39,435 nt of DNA from Marinobacter sp. (GTDB taxonomy: Bacteria; Pseudomonadota; Gammaproteobacteria; Pseudomonadales; Oleiphilaceae): positions 1-39,435 of the forward strand of contig JAIUMV010000029.1 of assembly GCA_022565395.1 (NCBI GenBank), read 5' to 3'. The first letter of the stretch is position 1. Each line of letters begins with the position of its first letter. Below are positions 8,310 to 16,445 of this stretch, one piece after another. The notes under the pieces are model-generated. The model did no database searches, had not been told where the DNA came from, and was given only the letters and a program-made list of their open reading frames with translations. The position numbers were made by a program, and so were the translations under genes.

Positions 8310-8977
8310 TATTACCTCTGACTCGTTACTCGTAGAGTAAAGCACACAGCAGCCTTACTATTTATTTTTAATGCGAGGCACAGCACCTGCGTACTGACGA
8401 TCGCCCTCTCCCACACGAGCGCGATGCGCTGTGATCGTCCTCTCAAAGGCTGTCGGCACCGGTTTAGGAAACTTTACTCCTTTTCCGGGGCTTAGCTGAA
8501 AAAGTTTGTAATGACTTGTAACTTGCATTAGCAACTTATCGCTTTCAAACCTTTTCCCAACCATTGGGTTAAACGATGTATCCCTCACACCGCTCCTGGT
8601 AAGGACCACGGTGCCCCGCTGACACCCGGTTACAGTGATACGTGCCGGCTATCTGCAGGTGGAAACTTGCCGCCCTGCGGCAGGCTTCCTCCCTCTTTGC
8701 AGCAAATGCCGCAAATTACGCAAACCTTCGCAAGCACCGTGCCAGCCTGATGAAAAAACAAGCAATACGAAACGAAACATACAGTTACCGTTAAGCAGGT
8801 GCCTCTAACATTGATGTGCTTTAATGTCTGTAGGGTGCAACCATTTGTGGTTTGATTGCGTGTAACCCACCACGGTTAACCAGGGACGTCAGCCACACCA
8901 AGACAGGGCGTTTGACCGGACAGCAGCGACCAACAAGCAGCGGTCGCTACCAAGCTACCGAACAGAGGAATAGCTCC
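8310..8977. promoter_or_regulatory. Gene-free regulatory region between the pilin and TraF-like genes
   Basis: This 668-bp divergent region holds no credible gene. It must carry the pilin promoter and leader on the minus strand and the TraF-like promoter on the plus strand. Visible structure includes the stem-loop at 8396-8439. A symmetric CCGG-TTT-AGGA / TCCT-TTT-CCGG fold lies at 8459-8488, and a TGCCGC / GCGGCA hairpin near 8668-8682. A weak pilin promoter candidate is TTGCTA with an 18-bp spacer to TACAAA, around 8505-8535 on the minus strand. A short minus frame at 8358-8609 was judged noncoding. Confidence 0.5.
8396..8439 (-). promoter_or_regulatory. Structured element in the pilin 5' leader
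   Basis: An outer stem GACGAT / ATCGTC encloses an inner stem (CAC..AGCGC / GCGCT.GTG) with a GAT loop and an asymmetric bulge. On the minus strand it lies about 90 nt upstream of the pilin start, so it would be in the mRNA leader if transcription starts further upstream. It matches no riboswitch consensus I know. Confidence 0.45.
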
Positions 8978-10240
8978 ATGTCATTCACACGTAACACCCT
9001 GGCCATAGGCGTTTCACTTTTTACCGCAAGCGCCGTTGTTGCGAGCCCCCAGCACTTCACCACCGCCCGGGCGCTCGGCATGGGAGGAACAGGCGTGGCC
9101 GTCGCCCACCCAGCCACGGCGAACTCTTCCAACCCCGCGATGCTGGCAGCCAGGCAACATGAGTGGGCTGACAATTTCGGACTGATCATTCCTTCTGTTA
9201 ATGCCCGGGTTGCGGATGAGGAAGACGTCGTCGATCAAATTGACAGGATTCAGGACACCATCGACCTGGCGGAGCAACGGGCAAACAACCTGGATGGCTC
9301 AGGCACGCGCGCCGCCATCGGTGAGCTGCGGGAACAGCTACAGAAGTTTGACCGTGACACCGCCCGGGTTGATGTTGGCCTGGGGCTGAGCCTGGCTTTT
9401 CCCAGCCAGACCAGCCTTGCCGTAGGGGTCTACACAAATGCCAGTATCCGCGCCACCGTGCGCAGTGAGTATGACCCTGCCGACGATGCGCTACTGGCGG
9501 ACCTTCAGCAGAGAGACAATCCGTCACTGCTCGACTACTTCCTAAACAATGACCTTGAAGACGAGCTGCTATCCCGGGGCCGCGTGCTGGCCTCGGCGGT
9601 GGGGGAGCTGGGCCTGGCACTCGGGCGCACCTTCGAGCTACCCAACCACCAGCCCTTGCAGGTAGGCCTGACCACCAAGTATCAGGAGCTAAGGACGTTC
9701 CAGTACACGGAACGGGTAGGTACTTTTGATGACGATGACTATGACCGCTTTGAAACCAAGAAAACGTCACTAAACTTTGATCTGGGTGTGGCCTATCGTT
9801 TTGGTGACCGTCAGCAATGGAACCTGGGTGCTGTAGTGCGCAACCTGATCCCGGTAAAACTGGACTCAGCGGCCACCGACATCACTGAGGACGTTCACAC
9901 CTTGCGGGTTGATCCCCATGCGGTGGTTGGCGCTGCCCGTCTCGGCCACTACTATACATTGACAGCAGAGCTGGATCTGACCAAAAAGAAAGCCTTTGGT
10001 TATGAGGACGACACCCAGTGGTTAGCCCTGGGGGCGGAGTTTGACGCTTTTCGCTACGCCCAGCTACGGGGAGGCATTCGCCATAATCTGGCGAGCAACT
10101 CGGATAACGATGGCATTGAGGAGAGTACCCAGGTCACGGTGGGCCTGGGACTATCCATTTTTGGGGCGCGGCTGGACCTTGGCGCGCTGTTCAGCGATGC
10201 TGATATAGGCGGTGCCATTGAACTGGGCGCTGCCTTTTAA
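8978..10240 (+). CDS. TraF-family outer-membrane beta-barrel protein
   Basis: The 420-residue product has a signal peptide (NTLAIGVSLFTASAVVAS). An opening FTTARALGMGGTGVAVAHPATANSS-type segment typical of the TraF_2/FadL-like barrel group is visible as ARALGMGGTGVAVAHP and SSNPAML. A helical insert (about 75-125) precedes alternating beta strands to the C-terminal GAIELGAAF. The family is often called conjugal transfer protein TraF, but nothing conjugative is nearby and such genes are common as lone outer-membrane proteins. ATG 8978 is preferred because AGAGGA precedes it and the signal peptide begins there; the open frame extends upstream to 8852. It is 21 bp ahead of the EAL-domain gene, so the two are probably cotranscribed. 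Function unknown. Confidence 0.8.
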   Translation: MSFTRNTLAIGVSLFTASAVVASPQHFTTARALGMGGTGVAVAHPATANSSNPAMLAARQHEWADNFGLIIPSVNARVADEEDVVDQIDRIQDTIDLAEQRANNLDGSGTRAAIGELREQLQKFDRDTARVDVGLGLSLAFPSQTSLAVGVYTNASIRATVRSEYDPADDALLADLQQRDNPSLLDYFLNNDLEDELLSRGRVLASAVGELGLALGRTFELPNHQPLQVGLTTKYQELRTFQYTERVGTFDDDDYDRFETKKTSLNFDLGVAYRFGDRQQWNLGAVVRNLIPVKLDSAATDITEDVHTLRVDPHAVVGAARLGHYYTLTAELDLTKKKAFGYEDDTQWLALGAEFDAFRYAQLRGGIRHNLASNSDNDGIEESTQVTVGLGLSIFGARLDLGALFSDADIGGAIELGAAF

Positions 10241-10261
10241 GCCAACTACTTGCGATAACCC

Positions 10262-12874
10262 ATGCCTCTGACGCAATATTTTTATAACAAAAACAAGCGT
10301 TACCTGCTGCATTCCACCCTGCTAGCCATAAGCGTGCTGCTCCTGGCGGCTTGGGCATCACCCTCCTATGGGAAAGCCGCGCCGGGTATGCAGATCAGCT
10401 ATCTGGCAGAGCCGCGGGGCACAGTCTACGATCTCGCGCAGGTGATGGCGCAACCCGATGAAGCCTGGCAGCCTGGCGATGCAGATTTCAATAAAGGCTA
10501 TGACCGAACAGCGTACTGGCTGAAAATCGAGTTGACACCAACGTCACGTGAGCTGTTTCTTGAGATCGGTTATCCCTTGCTGGATTACGTGGACTTCTAC
10601 CTGTTGCAGGCTGGCGAAGTTAGCGCCCACTACGCCACCGGCGACCGCCGGCCTTTCGATAGCCGGCCAATCCACCACCGGCTGATGGTGTTCCCGGTTG
10701 CGGTAGCCGATATGAGTACCCCACCCACCCTGATACTGCGGGTCCAGAGTGATGGCACCTTACAGGTGCCTTTGCGACTATGGCTGCCGCAGGAGTTCCA
10801 CGTCGCCAGTGACAGAACCACCGCCCTTATTCACCTGTTCTACGGCATACTCTTGGTGATGGCGGCTTTTAACCTGATCCTGTTCTTTTCGCTGCGGGAG
10901 CGGGCCTATCTTTACTATGTGTTGGTGGTAGGCTCAGTACTCACCATGATGGTTACCCTGCACGGTGTGAGCTTTCAGTACTTCTCGCCCAACCGCCCGG
11001 GCTTTGAGCACCAGCTGCAGGTATTTATCATCCCGTTTCTGCAGTATGTGTTGCTGGTGTTTACCTCCCACTTCCTGCAAACACGCAATCTGTACCCTCG
11101 TCTGCACAAAGTACTCAAGGCACTCATCATCCTGTCGCTGGTCTGCGTGGCAGGCAGCCTGTTGCTGCCGTTCTGGCTGTCCATCCGCCTGTCTGTTGCC
11201 TCAGGCATTCTCGTGGCGCTGATTAACATTATCGCCAGTGCTTATATCTGGGGCCGCAGCGATACTAGCATTCGCATATTCACAGCCGCCTGGCTGGCAT
11301 TGATCTTCGGGGCCTTGGGCACCCTGCTCCATGCGGTGGGGCTGCTACCTACGAGCCTGCTAACCCAACACAGTGTCCCCCTGGGCGCGACCGTCCAGGC
11401 GGTCATCTTTGCCTTCGCTCTGGCAGACCGTTTTCATCGGGAGCGGGAAGCCCGCTTACAGGAAAAGCAGGCCAGCTACGAAGCCTTCAAGAGCCGTAAA
11501 GAAGCGGAGTCCCAGCTATACCGTGTTGCCAGCCATAATCCACTGACGCGCCTGCCCAATCGGGCGCTGTTCGAAGCTGCGGTTGACCACCTGCTGAAAG
11601 CGCAGCCAGACAGGCTGGTGGCGGCCTTCCTGTTACATTTACGCCAGTTTGACGACGTCAACAAAACCCTCGGGCATCAGCAGGCCGACCTGCTGCTAAA
11701 AGACTACGCCGACCGCTTGAACCAGCTGATCCAGCCCCTGCGTCACGCGGTGCCCCTGGAGGTATCAGAGAACCGTAAATCCGTCGCTCACGTTGAAGGC
11801 GTCACCTTTGCTTTTCTGCTGCAGGGCAGCGACAAAACCGAGCTGTTCCGTGAAGCCGAACAGGTGACTGAAGCCTTCTCTGCCCCGGTGGAGTTCCGTG
11901 GCCTGCTGCTCGAACCTGCCTTTGTGGCGGGCTGCAGCTTCAGTGACAAGCGTGACAGCGACGGCCAGACACTGCTGCGGCAGGCTTTTATTGCGATGGA
12001 TCATTCCAGCATGGGCGTCCGCAATATCGCCATCTACAATCCGGAAATGAATCCCTATAACCCCCGCCGTCTGACCCTGATGACGGACCTGAGGGAGGCC
12101 ATCCGCACCGACGGCCTGGCGCTGCACTTCCAGCCCCAGATTCACCTTGGTCAGGGCTGTGTCACTGGTTTCGAGGCCCTGCTGCGCTGGTTCCACAGCG
12201 AGCATGGCTTCATCTCGCCTGACGAATTCATCCCCATGGCAGAGCAGTCCGGACTGATGAAGCCGCTGACCCACTGGGTCCTCAAACAGGCCCTGGCATT
12301 CTGCCACCAGTTGGACGAAGTGAACTGTGATGCCCTGGTATCCGTGAACATCTCCGCTCTCAATCTGCGAGAGCCGGGCTTCAGTGACGATATCTGGGAG
12401 TTGCTGGAGGATAATCAGGTGGCGGCCCAGCGACTGGCGCTGGAGCTGACAGAAACTGCCGCCATGCTGGACCCCAAGCGTTCGCTGGCCGCCCTGCACA
12501 CCCTGAGCTCCCGCGCGGTACGGCTGTCCATCGACGACTTCGGTACCGGGCACTCATCCCTCGCCTATATCCGCAAGCTGCCGGTCAACGAGATCAAGAT
12601 TGACCGCTCCTTCATCATGGAAATGGACCGCAATGAAGGTGACGCTACCATCGTCCGCACCACCGTCAACATGTGCCACGACCTGGGCTATGAAGTGGTA
12701 GCCGAGGGCGTCGAAAACGAAGGCATACTCCAGCAGCTCAAAGGTCTCGGCTGTGACTTTGTGCAGGGCTACCACATTGCCCGCCCCATGAGTGCCGCGG
12801 ATGCCATCGCCTGGCTGAAAACCACCCAGTGGAAAACCCGCCGCAATGGACAGCCCGCCCCCAGCATCCCATAA
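10262..12874 (+). CDS. Membrane c-di-GMP phosphodiesterase (7TMR-DISM, degenerate GGDEF, EAL)
   Basis: The 870-residue product has an N-terminal hydrophobic signal segment (about 13-35). A periplasmic 7TMR-DISMED2-like sensor domain (about 45-180) precedes a seven-helix 7TMR-DISM membrane region (about 185-390). Then come a short coiled coil, a GGDEF-like domain (about 420-590) and an EAL domain (about 605-855). The GGDEF signature is absent: the place where it should be reads VEGVTFAFLL, so no cyclase activity is expected. The EAL domain keeps EALLRW, SVNISALNL, LALELTET, IDDFGTGHSSL, EIKIDRSF, VVAEGVE and FVQGY, so c-di-GMP hydrolysis is likely. The DISMED2 family is thought to sense carbohydrate-like ligands. 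A link to the adjacent fibre locus is possible because c-di-GMP commonly controls adhesion. Confidence 0.9.
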   Translation: MPLTQYFYNKNKRYLLHSTLLAISVLLLAAWASPSYGKAAPGMQISYLAEPRGTVYDLAQVMAQPDEAWQPGDADFNKGYDRTAYWLKIELTPTSRELFLEIGYPLLDYVDFYLLQAGEVSAHYATGDRRPFDSRPIHHRLMVFPVAVADMSTPPTLILRVQSDGTLQVPLRLWLPQEFHVASDRTTALIHLFYGILLVMAAFNLILFFSLRERAYLYYVLVVGSVLTMMVTLHGVSFQYFSPNRPGFEHQLQVFIIPFLQYVLLVFTSHFLQTRNLYPRLHKVLKALIILSLVCVAGSLLLPFWLSIRLSVASGILVALINIIASAYIWGRSDTSIRIFTAAWLALIFGALGTLLHAVGLLPTSLLTQHSVPLGATVQAVIFAFALADRFHREREARLQEKQASYEAFKSRKEAESQLYRVASHNPLTRLPNRALFEAAVDHLLKAQPDRLVAAFLLHLRQFDDVNKTLGHQQADLLLKDYADRLNQLIQPLRHAVPLEVSENRKSVAHVEGVTFAFLLQGSDKTELFREAEQVTEAFSAPVEFRGLLLEPAFVAGCSFSDKRDSDGQTLLRQAFIAMDHSSMGVRNIAIYNPEMNPYNPRRLTLMTDLREAIRTDGLALHFQPQIHLGQGCVTGFEALLRWFHSEHGFISPDEFIPMAEQSGLMKPLTHWVLKQALAFCHQLDEVNCDALVSVNISALNLREPGFSDDIWELLEDNQVAAQRLALELTETAAMLDPKRSLAALHTLSSRAVRLSIDDFGTGHSSLAYIRKLPVNEIKIDRSFIMEMDRNEGDATIVRTTVNMCHDLGYEVVAEGVENEGILQQLKGLGCDFVQGYHIARPMSAADAIAWLKTTQWKTRRNGQPAPSIP

Positions 12875-12903
12875 TCTGCCCACAGTTTTGCAGGGCAGGC
12901 AAT

Positions 12904-14004
12904 ATGGAGATTTTTCTGGTTGGTGGTGCCGTCAGGGACAAGTTGCTCGGACTCGAAGTCAAAGACCGGGACTGGGTGGTGGTGGGCGCTACCCCCACCG
13001 ACATGATTGAGCGGGGCTTTCGCCAGGTGGGCGCGGATTTCCCCGTATTCCTGCATCCGGGCACTGCCGAGGAGTACGCCCTCGCCCGCACCGAGCGCAA
13101 AAACGGCCGGGGTTACCATGGCTTTGAAGTCTACAGCGCTCCGGATGTTACCCTGGAAGACGATCTCCGCCGCCGGGACCTGACCATTAACGCCATGGCG
13201 GTGGATGGCAGCGGCCGGCTGGTGGACCCCTTCGACGGCCAGCGGGACCTTGCAGACCGCCTGCTCCGTCATGTCTCCCCGGCCTTTGCCGAAGATCCTG
13301 TTCGCATTCTCCGCACCGCCCGCTTTGCCGCCCGTTTTGCCCCGCTGGGCTTTCGCGTGGCCCCGCAAACCGCCGACCTGATGCGCCGCATCGTTGATCA
13401 GGGCGAAGTGGATCACCTGGTGCCCGAGCGAGTCTGGCAGGAGTTGCAACGCGCCCTGCACGAAAAAGAACCCACCGCCTTCTTTACCGTACTGCGGGAC
13501 TGCCACGCCCTGGCCCACCTGTTTCCGGAGCTGTCACCGGCGGAGGTTTTTGTGGCCGCCATGCAACGGTTAACCGATATTGCCCGCACCGACACCCCCA
13601 CCGAAGCCCGCTTCGCCGCCCTGTATGCAACCCTGCCACCGGAGTCTGCCAAAGTCCGTGCAGCGCAATTGAAAGTACCCAACCCCTGCCGGGATCTGGC
13701 GGTACTGGCGGCGCAGTTCTCCCCGGTCATAGCCGGCAGCGGGCCACTGCCACCGGCCCAGCTACTCGGCTTGCTGGAAGCCGGCGACGCCTGGCGCCGA
13801 GCCGACCGCTTCGACCTGCTAAGGCAGGTACTGCACGTCGCTGAGCCGGATGCCATCCACAACATCCACCGCCTGGAACAGGCCTGGGCCGCGACCCAGC
13901 AGGTGGACATCAAGGTGCTCCTGGCGGAAGGCTACCAAGGCAAAGAACTCGGCAACGCCCTGCGCCGGGCGCGCCTGGCGGCTATCGAGGCGGCGCTGGG
14001 GTAA
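12904..14004 (+). CDS. cca: CCA-adding tRNA nucleotidyltransferase
   Basis: The 366-residue class II nucleotidyltransferase adds or repairs the 3' CCA of tRNA. Visible motifs are IFLVGGAVRDKLLG, the metal-binding DRDWVVVG, RRDLTINAMA, EDPVRILRTARFAARF and the EDDLRRRD region. It is shorter than E. coli Cca (412 aa). I see no HD-type phosphohydrolase motif in the C-terminal half, so the extra phosphatase/phosphodiesterase activities of the multifunctional enzyme are probably missing. ATG 12904 fits the family N-terminus and follows a GGCAGG stretch; the frame opens earlier, at 12829. The upstream EAL gene ends 29 bp before. Confidence 0.93.
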   Translation: MEIFLVGGAVRDKLLGLEVKDRDWVVVGATPTDMIERGFRQVGADFPVFLHPGTAEEYALARTERKNGRGYHGFEVYSAPDVTLEDDLRRRDLTINAMAVDGSGRLVDPFDGQRDLADRLLRHVSPAFAEDPVRILRTARFAARFAPLGFRVAPQTADLMRRIVDQGEVDHLVPERVWQELQRALHEKEPTAFFTVLRDCHALAHLFPELSPAEVFVAAMQRLTDIARTDTPTEARFAALYATLPPESAKVRAAQLKVPNPCRDLAVLAAQFSPVIAGSGPLPPAQLLGLLEAGDAWRRADRFDLLRQVLHVAEPDAIHNIHRLEQAWAATQQVDIKVLLAEGYQGKELGNALRRARLAAIEAALG

Positions 14005-14021
14005 GAGCCCAACAGACTGAT

Positions 14022-14211
14022 TAGCCGCGGAATCCACGGAAGAACGCGGAAAAAAGACAAAGACTTTTGGCCACGGACGACACGGACTTACACGGACAAA
14101 GACAAAAATATTTTCTTATCTTTTCGTCCGTGCGTGTCCGTGCCGTCCGTGGCTAATCAATTACTTTTTTCTTTCCGCGTTCTTCCGCGGATTCCGCGGC
14201 AAAAAGTCTTT
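14022..14211. repeat. Interspersed palindromic repeat, copy B (full length)
   Basis: This 190-bp element begins TAGCCGCGGAATCCACGG and ends CCGCGGCAAAAAGTCTTT. Its outer arms (CCGCGGAA/CCGCGTTC units) and inner arms (CCACGGAC/GTCCGTGG units) form an imperfect palindrome around an AT-rich centre at 14104-14125. A 9-bp direct repeat GACAAAGAC occurs at 14056-14064 and 14095-14103. It lies between cca and the thiolase gene, both on the plus strand, and could fold as a long hairpin in RNA. Confidence 0.92.
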
Positions 14212-14267
14212 CCAACCTCCAACTTAGACTTCCGGCCAGGCCCCGTGCTGTGCTGAGATTAATCCGA

Positions 14268-14273
14268 TACAAT
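14268..14273 (+). promoter_or_regulatory. Possible -10 element for the thiolase gene
   Basis: TACAAT lies about 38 bp upstream of the ATG and close to the TATAAT consensus. The -35 region 17 bp upstream is poor, so this is only a candidate promoter for the gene isolated between repeats B and C. Confidence 0.3.
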
Positions 14274-14311
14274 CCGGCCATTCCATTTGCATGTTCACAG
14301 GAGATCAAACC

Positions 14312-15490
14312 ATGCGCGATGTGGTTATTGTTGCGGCCAAACGTACTCCCATTGGCGCCTTCGGCGGTTCGCTGTCCAGCCTGCGGGCGGATCAGCTCGG
14401 GGCTGCGGTGATTCGTGCCCTGCTGGAAGATACCGGCATCGCGCCTGAGCAGGTCAATGAGGTGCTGCTGGGTCAGGTGCTGACGGCTGGCTGCGGTCAG
14501 AACCCGGCGCGCCAGGCCGCCATCCACGGTGGCTTGCCGGCTTCAGTGCCCGCCATGACCATCAACAAGGTGTGCGGCTCTGGCCTCAAGGCGGTGCATA
14601 TGGCAGTGCAGGCCATTCGTTGCGGCGACGCCGAGGTGATCATCGCAGGTGGGCAGGAAAGCATGAGTCAGTCCCCCCATGTGGTACCCAACAGCCGCAA
14701 CGGCCAGCGTATGGGTAACTGGAGCATGATCGACACCATGGTCAACGATGGCCTGTGGGATGCCTTCAACGACTACCATATGGGCATCACCGCGGAAAAC
14801 ATCGTGGAAAAGTACGGTATTTCCCGGGAAGAGCAGGACGCTTTTGCCGCGGCCTCCCAGCAGAAAGCCATTGCTGCCCAGCAGGCGGGGCTGTTTGACG
14901 GCGAAATAGTCCCGGTCAGTATCCCCCAACGCAAGGGCGACCCGCTGATTGTCAGCAAGGACGAGAACCCCCGTGACGGCGTAACGGCTGACGGCCTGGC
15001 CAAGCTGCGTCCGGCGTTCAAGAAAGACGGCAGCGTGAGCGCGGGCAACGCCTCCTCCCTCAACGACGGCGCCGCCGCCGTGATGGTCTGCAGTGCCGAA
15101 AAAGCCGCCGAACTGGGCCTGACGCCCCTGGCCACCATCCGCGCCTACGCCAATGCAGGCGTCGATCCCACCATCATGGGTACCGGCCCCATCCCTGCAT
15201 CCCAACGCTGCCTTGAGCGCGCGGGCTGGACGGTGAATGATCTGGACCTGATCGAAGCCAACGAAGCCTTCGCCGCCCAGGCGATTTCGGTGAACCGCGA
15301 CATGGGCTGGGACGCGTCCAGGGTCAACGTCAATGGCGGCGCCATTGCCCTCGGCCACCCCATCGGCGCCTCCGGCTGCCGCATCCTGGTAACCCTGCTA
15401 CACGAAATGACCCGCCGCGACGCCAAGAAAGGCCTGGCAACCCTGTGCATCGGCGGCGGCATGGGCGTGTCTCTGGCGGTTGAGCGCTGA
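14312..15490 (+). CDS. Acetyl-CoA C-acetyltransferase (thiolase)
   Basis: The 392-residue thiolase condenses two acetyl-CoA to acetoacetyl-CoA, or the reverse, in the cytoplasm. Visible residues are the nucleophilic cysteine in [14 protein letters not shown] (about 89), NEAFAAQA, the histidine in [16 protein letters not shown] and the second catalytic cysteine in CIGGGMGVS. Length and motifs match AtoB/PhaA-type biosynthetic thiolases. ATG 14312 has AGGAG at good spacing; an ATG at 14291 lies upstream of that site and is unlikely. The gene stands alone, flanked by direct copies of the palindromic repeat (B and C). Whether it serves PHA synthesis or acetoacetate breakdown is not shown by its neighbours, so no symbol is given. 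Confidence 0.93.
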   Translation: MRDVVIVAAKRTPIGAFGGSLSSLRADQLGAAVIRALLEDTGIAPEQVNEVLLGQVLTAGCGQNPARQAAIHGGLPASVPAMTINKVCGSGLKAVHMAVQAIRCGDAEVIIAGGQESMSQSPHVVPNSRNGQRMGNWSMIDTMVNDGLWDAFNDYHMGITAENIVEKYGISREEQDAFAAASQQKAIAAQQAGLFDGEIVPVSIPQRKGDPLIVSKDENPRDGVTADGLAKLRPAFKKDGSVSAGNASSLNDGAAAVMVCSAEKAAELGLTPLATIRAYANAGVDPTIMGTGPIPASQRCLERAGWTVNDLDLIEANEAFAAQAISVNRDMGWDASRVNVNGGAIALGHPIGASGCRILVTLLHEMTRRDAKKGLATLCIGGGMGVSLAVER

Positions 15491-15500
15491 GGGACTGTTT

Positions 15501-15653
15501 TAGCCGCGGAATCCACGGAACAACACGGAAAAAAGACAAAGACAAAAATACTTTCTTATCTTTTCGTCCGTGCGTGTCCGTGCCGTCCGTGGCTAATCAA
15601 TTACTTTTTTCTTTCCGCGTTCTTCCGCGGATTCCGTGGCCAACTAAGTCTTT
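15501..15653. repeat. Interspersed palindromic repeat, copy C (39-bp deletion derivative)
   Basis: It is colinear with copy B from TAGCCGCGGAATCCACGG to AAGTCTTT. The exception is that the 39 bp between the two GACAAAGAC direct repeats of B are gone, leaving one GACAAAGAC at 15535-15543. It lies between the convergent thiolase and amidotransferase genes. Its right end runs into the amidotransferase coding sequence and supplies the last two codons and the TAG stop (15644-15652). Confidence 0.92.
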
Positions 15654-16366
15654 AAGCCCTCAAGCACCAGCCGCCCAAAGCGCGCCAGCAGGGCCGTGGC
15701 GGCGGGGGCGTCGGTGACGGCGGCCAGCAGCTGGCTGGCGTCCTGGCCTTCTTTTTCCAGATCGGGACGCTGCACATCCAGGTAGGCCCGCATGATCTCG
15801 GCGGTGAACTCCGGGTGAAACTGGACGCCCCAGGCGCAGCTGCCAACGCGGAAGGCTTGGTGAGGTTCAAAGGTATTGGCCGCGAGGCGAACGGCGCCTT
15901 CGGGTAGCTGCAGTACCGATTGGCGGTGGGTCAGGTGGACCGGGAAAGATGACGGCATGCCACCAAACAGAGCGTCCTGGTCAGCGGCTGGCAGCAGCTG
16001 CACTTCCCAGGTGCCCGACTCACGGCCAGCGGGGTGGTAATCAACCTGGCCACCCAGCGCATGAGCCAGTAGCTGGTGCCCGTAGCAAACCCCCAGCACG
16101 GGGATACTCTGGGCAACGGCTTGTGCCAGCCATGCGGCGGTGGCCTCACTCCAGTCCGCCCGCTCAGTCACCATGGCGGGAGAGCCCGTGACGATGACCC
16201 CCGCCCAGTCCTGTGGCTGACCGGGGGATTCGCCCGCCGCCACATTGACGACTTCAACCCCCAAGCCCTCTGGCAAGGCTCGTTTGAACCAGTCCTGAAA
16301 GTCACCCAAACTGGCTCGAATGGATGGATAGGTGCTGCCGGTCTTGAGAATGACAACGCGAGCCAT
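15644..16366 (-). CDS. Class I glutamine amidotransferase-like protein
   Basis: The 240-residue protein has a GATase1 fold of the GMP-synthase-like stand-alone group. The catalytic triad is visible: cysteine in VLGVCYGHQLLAHALGG, and histidine and glutamate in WGVQFHPEFT. The GSPAMVTE segment fits the oxyanion region. No synthase partner domain is present, and the substrate is unknown. Relatives act in glutamine or gamma-glutamyl hydrolysis. ATG 16366 is chosen for the AGGGGA site just upstream. Its C-terminal residues KT and the stop codon are encoded by repeat copy C, so the original C-terminus may have been changed. It is divergent from the GH84-like gene. Confidence 0.87.
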   Translation of the reverse strand: MARVVILKTGSTYPSIRASLGDFQDWFKRALPEGLGVEVVNVAAGESPGQPQDWAGVIVTGSPAMVTERADWSEATAAWLAQAVAQSIPVLGVCYGHQLLAHALGGQVDYHPAGRESGTWEVQLLPAADQDALFGGMPSSFPVHLTHRQSVLQLPEGAVRLAANTFEPHQAFRVGSCAWGVQFHPEFTAEIMRAYLDVQRPDLEKEGQDASQLLAAVTDAPAATALLARFGRLVLEGLKT

Positions 16367-16445
16367 GTGTTCCCCTTGCTGGTTGGCGGTATCTCGATTA
16401 TGCACGTATCATCCCAGATCGAACAGGCGACAATGAACGGCTAGC

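Noticed and set aside
8310-8540. c-di-GMP riboswitch in the pilin leader
   Set aside because: The GEMM consensus (such as GCACAGGGCAAACC and GGACGCAAAGCC) is not present on either strand.
8358-8609. Minus-strand open frame of 83 codons in the pilin leader
   Set aside because: No recognisable family, no convincing ribosome site, and it covers the palindromic folds; more likely untranslated leader.
8978-10240. Evidence for a conjugative element from the TraF-family label
   Set aside because: No other transfer, relaxase or integration genes; this family occurs widely outside conjugation systems.
11765-12553. Minus-strand open frame (262 codons) antisense to the EAL domain
   Set aside because: Opposite strongly conserved EAL motifs; shadow frame.
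14543-15358. Minus-strand open frame (271 codons) antisense to the thiolase
   Set aside because: Shadow of a conserved enzyme; Gly/His-rich translation without domains.
14022-15653. Composite transposon carrying the thiolase
   Set aside because: The flanking elements hold no transposase and no target-site duplication was seen; they are small intergenic palindromes.
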